In this document: positions 29,246 through 38,700 of the stretch, piece after piece | How the letters are laid out: every line of letters starts with the position of its first letter | Position numbering within the stretch: the first letter of the stretch is position 1 | DNA from: JAAXVQ01 sp964604705 | GTDB taxonomy: Bacteria; Oederibacteriota; JAAXVQ01 | Assembly (NCBI GenBank): GCA_964604705.1 | Contig: CAZSAP010000008.1 | Coordinates: 62,001-126,000 of the forward strand | DNA length: 64,000 nt | Reading direction: 5' to 3' | Made by a program: the position numbers and the translations under genes | Notes under the pieces: model-generated | Told to the model about the DNA's origin: nothing | The model's input: only the letters and a program-made list of their open reading frames with translations | The model's database searches: none

Positions 29246-29503
29246 ATGTCTGAAGACTATTCTAAAAAATTCAAAGAGCTCGGGGCTAAATATCGGAAGC
29301 TGCGGCTGGAAAGAAATCTAGTTCAAGAAGATGCCCTTGAATATGGTTTTTCGGTCCGGCATTATCAGCAGTTGGAAGCTGGACGGCCTCACTCGTTAAC
29401 GACGCTTTTTCGTTTGGCTGAAATGTTCAACTTGGAACCTGCACAATTATTGTATGAAATCAAACCCCAGCCCAAACGAACCGCCCATAAAAAAAAGGGC
29501 TAA
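29246..29503 (+). CDS. XRE-family helix-turn-helix regulator
   Basis: 85 residues from ATG 29246; an upstream in-frame start at 29216 is less likely because residues before this Met do not belong to the fold. The Cro/C1 HTH spans residues 8-65 (LGAKYRKLRLERNLVQEDALEYGFSVRHYQQLE then LTTLFRLAEMFNLEP). The C-terminal tail is Lys-rich. It is monocistronic and converges on the HAD gene with a four-base overlap of the stops. Target unknown. Confidence 0.92.
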   Translation: MSEDYSKKFKELGAKYRKLRLERNLVQEDALEYGFSVRHYQQLEAGRPHSLTTLFRLAEMFNLEPAQLLYEIKPQPKRTAHKKKG

Positions 29504-30129
29504 GCCAGTAGCTTGGTTTTAATATCCTCGATCGTGTGAAATACTTCAATGGGACCCAACGCTTGCAACGCCTCCACCTTGGTATAGCCCCAAGTCACTC
29601 CACCAAAAGCAATACATTCATGTTTGGCAGCTTCTGCATCCCGGACTTCATCCCCAATACAAATGGCTTCGGTATGTTTTACATGCGCCTTTTTCAATAA
29701 TTTACGCAGTTTAGGCCGTTTGCCAAACATGGAAATTCCACACTCAAAATATCGAAACAACGACGCATTATGTTCACCTAAAACATGAACCACATTGTCA
29801 TGTGAATTGGACGTTAGTACCGCGAGAATAAAACCATGATCATGCAATGTCTGCAAAAGCTCATCCACACCGGAAAAACGACGGATCTTATGAATGTCCT
29901 GCGCCATCATTCTACGTAAATCGCGCCCAATCATCGGCATGCGCCACATGGAAACGCCGAGATGTTTCATTACTTTCCTTGCATGACATCCGCGTAGGTT
30001 TTCAAGCTCATGATCCTCAATATGCTTAAAGCGATGCTTGTCTGCCAGTTTATTGATAACACTCATAAACCATGGATAAGATTCTGCCAATGTTCCGTCA
30101 AAGTCGAAAATAACCAGCTTATATTTCAT
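29500..30129 (-). CDS. HAD-superfamily phosphatase (Gph/PpaX-like)
   Basis: 209 residues. The HAD motifs are intact: FDFDGTLAES (nucleophile Asp and acid Asp), LTSNS (motif II), KKAH (motif III Lys) and CIGDEVRDAEAA (motif IV). An alpha-helical cap inserted after motif I places it with phosphoglycolate-phosphatase-like enzymes; the true substrate is undetermined. A promoter with a perfect -10 lies at 30191-30219. Confidence 0.92.
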   Translation of the reverse strand: MKYKLVIFDFDGTLAESYPWFMSVINKLADKHRFKHIEDHELENLRGCHARKVMKHLGVSMWRMPMIGRDLRRMMAQDIHKIRRFSGVDELLQTLHDHGFILAVLTSNSHDNVVHVLGEHNASLFRYFECGISMFGKRPKLRKLLKKAHVKHTEAICIGDEVRDAEAAKHECIAFGGVTWGYTKVEALQALGPIEVFHTIEDIKTKLLA

Positions 30130-30156
30130 AGGTGCTCAAATCCCTCAAAAAATCCT

Positions 30157-30171
30157 CCCGCAAGCAGCGGG
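30157..30171 (-). terminator. Weak hairpin after PilZ gene
   Basis: Stem CCCGC/GCGGG with a five-base loop, followed on the minus strand by AGGATTTTTTG. It lies between the PilZ stop and the HAD start, inside the HAD leader. Confidence 0.4.
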
Positions 30172-30190
30172 GCCTGTTAACGAATTCAGT

Positions 30191-30219
30191 ATTATACGGG
30201 TTTGATCAGGTTGGGCCAA
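30191..30219 (-). promoter_or_regulatory. Sigma-70-like promoter of HAD gene
   Basis: On the minus strand TTGGCC (30214-30219), a 17-base spacer and TATAAT (30191-30196), about 60 bases before the ATG. Confidence 0.6.
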
Positions 30220-30246
30220 GCAGTATTTATTTAAAGAATAGCCGAT

Positions 30247-30591
30247 TCAATCATTAAATCCGTAGGCATAAATAATCTCGCGAATACCGTTTAAATCTTC
30301 GGGGCGGATGTCCACTACCTCAAACCCTGTATCAAAAAAATTCGAATTTATACTTTGCCGACACCATTTGCTTTGGGCCGAAAACTCCAAGAATCGTTCC
30401 TGGCCTTCGTCCGAATTAAGTAAAATTTTCAAAGCAAAGGTCTTACCCACTTCTGTTGGAAATTCACTCATCATCATAAATCCTTGGGTGGTGATATCCA
30501 CTAAAAATCCCAAGATAGCATTACTGTCTCGCTCAATAACCCTCAGATAAAAAATCAAATGTCGGCGCTTTAACATCCGCTTTTCAGCCAT
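30247..30591 (-). CDS. PilZ-domain protein
   Basis: 114 residues from ATG 30591, the third codon of the longest frame, because GGGAGG abuts the first ATG and is well spaced from this one. The c-di-GMP-binding pattern is visible as KRRHLIFYLRV (the RxxxR-type start, with RR) and DITTQGF (D/NxSxxG). The second motif has Thr where Ser is usual. A GGDEF enzyme that could supply the ligand lies at 46344. The output is unknown. Confidence 0.8.
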   Translation of the reverse strand: MAEKRMLKRRHLIFYLRVIERDSNAILGFLVDITTQGFMMMSEFPTEVGKTFALKILLNSDEGQERFLEFSAQSKWCRQSINSNFFDTGFEVVDIRPEDLNGIREIIYAYGFND

Positions 30592-30597
30592 GTCCAT

Positions 30598-30983
30598 CCT
30601 CCCTGAAAAACAAATATCCTTTTAAACCCATATCGAGCACATTCATAGTATCGGTTTCTTTAAAAGGGAGCTTGATGGTCAAGCTTTGCTCTCATGTTAA
30701 TTTCGGCATTGCTATCAAAACGAACTCTGTTTCGCCACCTTATTGATCTCCCACAGATGCAGCTTTTAATGCATCCACCTGAAATGATAGTACCGTGCAA
30801 TGATTCAACATGGCAAATTGCCTCTATCCGACTAAGGAGCTCCAACCAAATAAGATCTTTTCAAAAAAAGTAAAATTTACTTACCTGCAAATTTGCAAAA
30901 GCCAATTTCAAATGCTATATTTAATTCAACAACACCTTCCCTAAGCACTCAATTCTGGATGGGTTGTAAGCGGTGGAACCAAC
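30598..30983. other. Divergent intergenic region
   Basis: This 386-base gap lies between the PilZ gene and the secreted-protein gene. Apart from the promoter at 30893-30921 I see no conserved RNA structure. I looked for a c-di-GMP riboswitch because of the PilZ neighbour and did not find its core. Confidence 0.5.
30893..30921 (+). promoter_or_regulatory. Sigma-70-like promoter of secreted protein gene
   Basis: TTGCAA (30893-30898), a 17-base spacer and TATATT (30916-30921), about 60 bases before the GTG start at 30984. Confidence 0.5.
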
Positions 30984-32672
30984 GTGTTTGCGAGTTTGAA
31001 ACAATTCCGAAGCATTATTCCGGAAAGCATTAGAAACGGATCCATAAAATGGATTTTAGGATGCCTACTTGTTTTGGTTTTGCCACTTGCGAGTCACGCA
31101 CTTAAGAGAACAACGGTTAGTGTCGCCAATCCCATTGAGTATTCACCAAGCAAATATACATTTAATGCCATTAACTGGGTTCAATCCATTTATATAGGCG
31201 ATACCATAACTTTGTCGTTTGGAACAGGCACTGATTTAAGTCAAGTCACAGCAAGCGATGTCACCATGGACGGTATGGCCGTGACTGGCTTTTCCGTGAG
31301 TGGGACAACACTGAGTTTCAACTCTCCTGAAGAACTCATCGTCGACGGTGGTCTACCACTTGTCATCAATGAAGCTAACCCTGTACATGTGGCCGCACTG
31401 CCTACCGGAACCATTACAATCACACCTATCTCGTTTTCTATAATTGTGGATAATGCCAAAGTGATAAATCCAGCAGCAACAACCTACACAGGGCGAATTA
31501 CAGCCCCCAGTGAAACTGGAACCGGAAATTATATTATCAACCCCGGGACCCCCACGCCGACATTTACAGAAACGACCATCCCAACGTCAACCTTCACCCC
31601 TACTCCTACCTACACCTTTACCTTGACACCTACACCTACACCTTCACCCACCAACACGTTTACTCGCACGTATACTCCAACATTCACACGTACACCCACT
31701 CCAACCAAAACCGACACCCCCTTACCCACGGATACGTTCACGCAAACACCGACCTATACCTTTACAGTAACTCCCTCGTTCACACGAACCATAACCCCTA
31801 CGCGAACCCATTCCCCAACCTTTACACGCACTTCAACAACCACGCCCACCTATACCATCACGCGCACAACCACCCCCACCCCAACCCGTACGATTACAGT
31901 CACGTCCACCCTGAGTGCCACACTCACCACGACACCGACAGTTACTCCGACTTTAACAATCACCCCTACATCGACGGTTACCTTAACCTCCACCTCCAGT
32001 GCCACACGGACCGCCACTTTGACGATTACCCAAACAGCGACCATTACCCCTACATCCACTCAAACCACTACCCATACTCCTACGTATACGGCCACGCCTA
32101 CGTTCACAATCACCTTTACCCGAACCGTTACCGCCACTCCAACCATGTCCGTCACCAGTACCATAAGCCCCACGAACACATCAACCCCCACGATCACGGT
32201 AACCTCTACCATTACTCAGACGTACACAATAACGCCCACACTCACGATTTCACCCACATCCACCATCAGCCCCACCAACACCTGTTCCCCGACGATTACC
32301 CCCACTTCGACCATCAGTCCGACGAATACGGTGACGCCTACCATAACGGTGACCGTCACACCTATCCGTATGCGAGCCGACGAAATCTATGCGTATCCCT
32401 CTCCAGCCAAAGGGCGCTACGCTTGGTTTATTTACCAACTCGAATCCCCGGGTGAAGTAGAAATTTCACTTTGGAATGTCTTAGGTGAAAAAGTCGGAAC
32501 CTTAAACGCCAACCATGCTTCCGGCGGCACCCAGCGTCAGACGTGGGACATCCAGTCCGTGGCTCCAGGAGTGTATATTTATCAGGCAGTGGTGCGTTTT
32601 AACGATGGTCAAACGCGCACTTTAAATCGCGGAAAGATGGTAGTTGTAAAAACCGAAGGCAGTAAACCTTAA
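30984..32672 (+). CDS. Secreted Thr/Pro-rich protein with FlgD/T9SS-like C-terminus
   Basis: 562 residues from GTG 30984. A long basic N-terminus precedes a signal segment ending near ASHA. Residues 45-185 form a beta domain (TITLSFGTGTDLSQV..., TLSFNSPEEL) that resembles Ig/IPT-like folds. About 270 residues of TxTPTxT/ITPTxT repeats follow. The end is the FlgD/type-IX-like module: YPSPAKGRYAWFIYQL, ISLWNVLGEKVG, PGVYIYQAVV, GKMVVVK. It is the only plus-strand member of the four-protein set with this layout in the window. Function unknown; surface location inferred. Confidence 0.78.
   Translation: MFASLKQFRSIIPESIRNGSIKWILGCLLVLVLPLASHALKRTTVSVANPIEYSPSKYTFNAINWVQSIYIGDTITLSFGTGTDLSQVTASDVTMDGMAVTGFSVSGTTLSFNSPEELIVDGGLPLVINEANPVHVAALPTGTITITPISFSIIVDNAKVINPAATTYTGRITAPSETGTGNYIINPGTPTPTFTETTIPTSTFTPTPTYTFTLTPTPTPSPTNTFTRTYTPTFTRTPTPTKTDTPLPTDTFTQTPTYTFTVTPSFTRTITPTRTHSPTFTRTSTTTPTYTITRTTTPTPTRTITVTSTLSATLTTTPTVTPTLTITPTSTVTLTSTSSATRTATLTITQTATITPTSTQTTTHTPTYTATPTFTITFTRTVTATPTMSVTSTISPTNTSTPTITVTSTITQTYTITPTLTISPTSTISPTNTCSPTITPTSTISPTNTVTPTITVTVTPIRMRADEIYAYPSPAKGRYAWFIYQLESPGEVEISLWNVLGEKVGTLNANHASGGTQRQTWDIQSVAPGVYIYQAVVRFNDGQTRTLNRGKMVVVKTEGSKP
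31546..32362 (+). repeat. Low-complexity Thr/Pro/Ile codon repeat
   Basis: Degenerate ACN and CCN codon repeats encode the long spacer. Open frames in other phases of this stretch are composition artefacts. Confidence 0.85.
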
Positions 32673-32790
32673 TTTCAAAACAGCGAGAACACAAGCCTCT
32701 TGACCTTCCAAAAAATAAAGCTTGTATCCTGCTGGAATAAAAACCGTATCCCGAACGTTCTTATTTTCCCGATCGAAAAACATACGCTTT

Positions 32791-35700
32791 CTAGGCTGCT
32801 TGCTCCAAACTTCTCGGCCTTGTATGAGGTACGCGGTTTTGATGGCCCAAGGGGTTTAATCGAAAACCATGGATGTGCAATGCGTCTTCCAATCGGCCAC
32901 GTAAAGCCGGCCGCTCCCAAACCAGGTGAGGAATCCGCAGGGTTTGCGTATGCTTACCTGCGACAGATTCAGCAAACGATTCAACCTGTATGGCGATGGT
33001 AGGAACACCCGCAGTCTGCTCCAGCGCTAAGGAAACCTGGTGCAATGCAGTCCATTGTGCCTGCGGTGTGGTCGCTTGAGACAAGGCGTGATTCACGAGC
33101 AAAGGCCATGTGCGCACATACGCCGTGTGTCTCTGTTCTGCTACGTTTCGTTGCACACGCGATCCTAGGCTTACACCATAATAGTCCGCACTCCAATAAC
33201 GTAATTGTTGTTGCACCAAGGCCTGTGCCAAAGCATGCCGTACATGCACCAACCAACCTGACCCAGTCTCGGGTTCAGCTAGGGCCGCAACCTGTGAGGC
33301 GTCAAAATTCAATTGTATTTCATCGCTTCTCGGCTCACGGTATTGTCCAAACATTCGCTCTCCAAGCGTTGCCTGAGTAAGCCCTCGACTGTTTATCTGG
33401 CCTGCACGGAAATGTCTTGCTTCCAAAGAATTTTGAGGGAAATACATGCTTTTTAATTCGGCTAAGGAGACCCAAGCTTCTCGATCAAGGCTCGTGGCTG
33501 GAGTGAGGCGTTGTACCAAAGTCAACGTCGAGAACAAAATGCCGATCCAAATTTGTCGAGGTGTCCGCCAAATTTGAAAAAATCGTAAAGGCGCACGCAA
33601 TCCAGAACGATTAAACTCTCCTTGCTCGGGCACCAGTTCTTTTTCCTTCTGCCATTGCAACTCCAAAGATGGCTGGCGGCCTTTTTCCTGAGGACCTACA
33701 GAACCACGTGAAACCGAGTCCATCCGGTAGGCAATGCCCTTTCTGCCTTCCTGCATCCAATTCAAGTTGGTCCGCAATGTATCCAATTGAATTTGAGGTT
33801 GCTGTGTGAACTGCATTCCACGTTCTTTCCCCAATTGAATTAACAACTCATCCAGATAATACAATGACCGCAAAACAGGACTTACATCACTCCGACGACG
33901 AACCTCTTGAGCCGAGAGGGCCAGGGGTTGATTCACCAACAAATGTCCCCCTTGGGGATTTACATGATCCAAGATCGTCTGCAACGGACCACGAACCTGC
34001 GACTGCCATTCTTTCTGCAACTGCTCGAGCAAACGATTTTTCAAACCCGAATCCGAGGCACTGTCCACAAACGCCTGATGAGCAGACTGCACCCGGTCTC
34101 GATAGACTTTGTCAACCAAGGACACCAACACAGCAAACAGCGAAACGCGATTAAACACCGCCGTGCCCAGTGCCGCATAATCGGTGTAGACATGAATGCG
34201 ATCCGCCAATCCGGTTTCCTCATACAATTGGCGTTGTACCTCGATTGCGACTGGATCCACATCAATTACGCTGGTAACCACGCCTAGTTCCGCCAAGAGC
34301 AAGGGCAAAACATCTTGACTGGAAGGTCCGGTCACTAAAAAAGTGGACCCTGCGGTAAGCTGCATACTTGCCATGCTTTCGGCATTGGCTTCCATGGCTT
34401 GATTTAAATCCTCATGCCACAACAATTCTTCAGCAAAGGTCCGGGTCCCACGTGTACGGGTTTTCAAAGCTGTCCAAGCGCGCATGACATCTCGCGCTGT
34501 AATGGTCTGAGGTGCGGTGTTGCGGGGAAGGATCCGTCGGCCGGTTGTATAGGGATTGCGTCTCCCTGTCGTGAGTGGATGGTAGGGTACGGTTAATGCG
34601 GCTTCGCCAAAAACAGCCATAAGCGCGTTCCGTACCCGGGTCCGCAACTCGTCATCTATGGAATCCCGCAAGGAAAGTAACGCCTCCCGTACGCTTTCTG
34701 AAGCAGAAACCGGTCCCAAGGTAACAATCACCGCAAGTGCCTCTGTTTGTTGCTGCTGGTTGCCGCTGAGAATCAGTTGGCTGAGAGCCTGAAGCACAAT
34801 GGGTTTGACCAAAGGCTGCTGGGTTAATTCCGCCACAGCGGTCGGTCGAGTCTCAAGTGCCAGCAAACGCTCCAATAATTGAACCTCAGGGGATACGGTA
34901 TACGGCTTCTGAATCTTCACTTCATCCGGAGTTTCCTTTACCTGGGCTTGCTTGGTAAAGGCCGGCTCTGATTTGGGTTTATCCGCAGGTATGTTGGGTA
35001 CGGGTGAAACCGGCTCAATGGCCAAGCGGAAATAATCCGCAGAAAGACGAACCGAGTGACGTTGACGTACGGTCTGCACCCAGCCCACTATGCGTGAAGC
35101 CAGCGGGGCAAGGATGACGTTCCAACCTGTATGCACGATTGTGCTGCGCATCAGCGCTGTGACCAGTGCGACCAAGGGCGCCAGCACCAACATCAGGCCA
35201 CCGGCTTGCGGAAGAATGCCCGCCAACATGGCTACGCCTACGCCAATGGCCATTGCATTAAGGGTCCCGGTCGCCAGGCTGCGCACCACAATCTGGGCCG
35301 GACTCTGATCCGTTCCGTGAGCCATCACAAATTCCTTCTGATACGGATAATTGATCCACCCGGCCAAGACAATGGCCAGAGGTATGATCAAACGCAGATC
35401 CAGCCCAAAGAAAATTCCCGGCAAGGAAAGCGCCATGCCTGTGAGTACGGGCAAGGTGCGGCCTTGACGGAACGCTTCCCACACACCCCGAACCTTGCCC
35501 ACAGCCCAATCCGGGGTGTTTTTCTCCCGCGTACCTATACCGAACTCTTCCACCAACGGAATCCCAAACCATGGGATTTTTGCCAAAGCTGCGGCGACCC
35601 CGCGCACCCCGGTAATGGAAAGAGCGCGTGAGGCGGCAAGCATGAGCCTTGAGTCCGGACGCCGACCGGACTTCATCATCATCTGCGCCCAGGGACTGTA

Positions 35701-38700
35701 TTGATACACCCGATCACCCTGCCCAACCAAAATGGCCTTGGAGGAGCCATCGGCATCAAAAAAATCAGATATGACATTAAGCCTGGATTTTTCCGCCAAC
35801 CATTTTTCCAAATTCGGATTTTCAGTATTTACCAACACCCCAACGCCTTCAGGGGTCAGATGATCCTTAATCTGTTCCGCGACGCGCAAAAACAATACGC
35901 CCTTATAATCTGCCGACTCACCATGCGTCAGGTACGACTTGTAATGCGGCATGTTGAAAACCACGCCATCGTATTTTTGCCCCTCAGGAAATAAATCCTG
36001 CACAAAAACGCGCACTCGATCCGCAGGTACCTGCTGCTTTTCCAAAAGCCTTCGTGTCGCTTCTACCGCCCATAGGTTGATGTCGGTAGCATCCACCTGA
36101 GCGCCCCGTTGCGCGGCAATCAATGCTTCCAATCCAATGCCGGTGCCAATCACCAAAATGCGTTTTCCAGGCGCCGCCAGTTTGGCCACAGCCCGACCCG
36201 CGATTAAGGAGGAAGGATGCACACCGTGAAAGACTCCGGGCATAGAAACCAGTTTGACTTTGAGCCCTTGGGATTCGGTCATCCAGGAAAATTTTGGTTT
36301 GAACACAGGCGAGAGCTTAAGCTCGCTTAAATCTCCACTTCTCGAAAACTGAGCATACGTATACGACCCTGAGGTCCATACCGTTTCCGCACCGCCTAAG
36401 ACATCCTGCACGAGCCGGGTTTTGAACTTATGGGACACCTCATAAGGGAAAGCGCGATCAACACTCACCTCAATCTTTGTATCCGGTTGGCCGGGCATGG
36501 AAAAAATCACGTAAGCTTTGCCGTTAATGGACACCTGGTGTTGGTCGATCCATTGCTTATCCATTTGATAGAGTCCGCTTAAATCCATGATGCGCGACGG
36601 ACCCGTTTCCTCCTCAGCCACCACGTACATTGGGAGCCGGTTGTAAAACACTACGGAGACGCGAAGTTCCTGCAACGGATAGTCTGCGGGCAACTCCCAA
36701 GCATCCCGCAAGGCTTGGGGATTCAAGGATGCAACAGGTACCGCAACCTTCATGCCGTCAAGCTGCTCGGCATAGTTAACCGCGCTTAAATCAAGGTGTA
36801 ATACGTTAAACACCTCAGCCACCGTGGCTTGCGACTCTTCGTCGACACGTACGGGCTCATCGGCTTGATCAAAACGTCCGAGCAGGCCAAAGGTTTCAAT
36901 CGCCCCCATACGATAGGATTCTGCCGAGACAACCACACGCTTCCCAGCCCGTAAGCTCTTGACGAACCCCGCCACCCACGCTGCCAGTGGCGCCAACCAT
37001 ACATTCCATACTGCATGCACGATTGTGGTGCGCATCAGCGCCGTTACCAGCGCCACCAAAGGTGCCAACACATACATAAAACCACCGACTTGCGGGAGCA
37101 TCCCCGCCAACATGGCCACGCCTACGCCAATGGCCACTGCATTGAATCCCCCTGTTAATAAACTGCGCACAATGATTTGGCTACGTGTTTGATTGGCACC
37201 GTGGGCCAGTACAAATTCTTTCTGATACGGATAATTGATCCACCCGGCCAAGACAATGGCCAAAGGAATAATCAACCGCAGATCCAAACCAAAGAAAATG
37301 CCCGGCAAGGAAAGTACCATGCCTGTGAGTACCGGCAAGGTTCGGCCTTGACGGAACGCCTCCCAGACACCACGAACTTTACCCACGGCCCAGTCCGGTG
37401 TATTTTTTCTACGTGTGCCAATGCCGAATTCCTCAACCAGCGGAATACCCAACCAAGGTATTTTCACCAAAGTGGCAGCCAACCCTCGTACACCGGTAAT
37501 GAAAAGTGCGCGCACACTTGAGAGTTCCAAACCAAACACTGGATTTAAAAACGGTTTCGGTGTGAATCGGTTTATTCTGGAGCGAATTTGATTCCATTGT
37601 GCTTGCCAACCGCCCCTTCGAAAAACCATCGGCTGATCGGCTGGACCCGTATTCATAATCACGCTTGCACCTGTCAGAAGCACCGCCCCGCCTGGCAAAG
37701 CGGCTTGCATCATCTGCACGCGCAACCAATCCTGAGAAATCTGGAGTTGGCCTTGAGTCGTCAACCCTTGAACCGTTTGCGTCCAAAAAGCTTCCGGCAT
37801 ATAGGAAACCCTAGCACCGTTTAAATCCGCTGTGGACAACACGCCTTTCCGCTCATGAAGCGCTCCTGCCGTAGTTTCCAACACCGCAAAAAACGGTGCG
37901 TTTTTCATAGGAATAACCCAGCTTTTTTCCGCCAGGATACTGCGAGATAAATCCGGGACAACCGCTTGAGCATCGGCGGCATACCTTGCCAAAGTATTGG
38001 CAAATTGGGTGATTATAACATCTAAGCCTTTAGCACCCTGTGCCCGCAGCAACTGCAAGGCATCCAATTTAAGTGAAATTTCCATCCAAGCATACGCCGC
38101 GCGCATCTCTCGAGTTAGTTCGTTTTGTTCATTGATGGGTTGCGTGATCTTTTCAGTGAGTGCAAAAAAGGGTTCCAACGCCACAATCGTCTGGGTTTGC
38201 GCCAGCAACTTTTCCATAGGAGTTTTGCGTTTCTTCAGTAGCGAAAAATAGGGATTCAATAAATCCTGCTGCGTTAGGTTCGGTTTGACCTCGACGTAGG
38301 AAATACCTTGAGCTCGTAATTGTTCTAAAATCTTCGGTGAATGGTATCCACCTGTAATGAGCACGATCACGGTTGCCTGCTCAGCGGCGATGTGCTTCAG
38401 TGTTCCTTCAACAAAGTCATCGCTACGCTGGTCTGCGTTGGTATAAAACGCTTCCGCCTTTTGCATGTAATCATCAAGTTGGAACACATCGCTTTCCAAC
38501 CCCTGATTATCTTCCCCGTCCACCGACACTAAGAAATCATTGATGCATTTGATCTTGAATGCGTGCGGTTGACGCCTGTACGTCTGAATATCCGCAGGAG
38601 CAGCCGCGACATTAAGCATTTTCTCCATGATGTCCACACGATGACCGATTTCATCCAATCCGCGTTCCTCAGCTCGACGGTACAACAATTGCCGAACCTG

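Noticed and set aside
30598..30983. Possible c-di-GMP riboswitch near the PilZ gene
   Set aside because: The conserved GEMM core and tetraloop-receptor pattern are not visible on either strand.
31546..32362. Possible CRISPR or minisatellite array
   Set aside because: The repeat is codon-level (ACN/CCN) without fixed repeat-spacer structure; it codes the Thr/Pro spacer.
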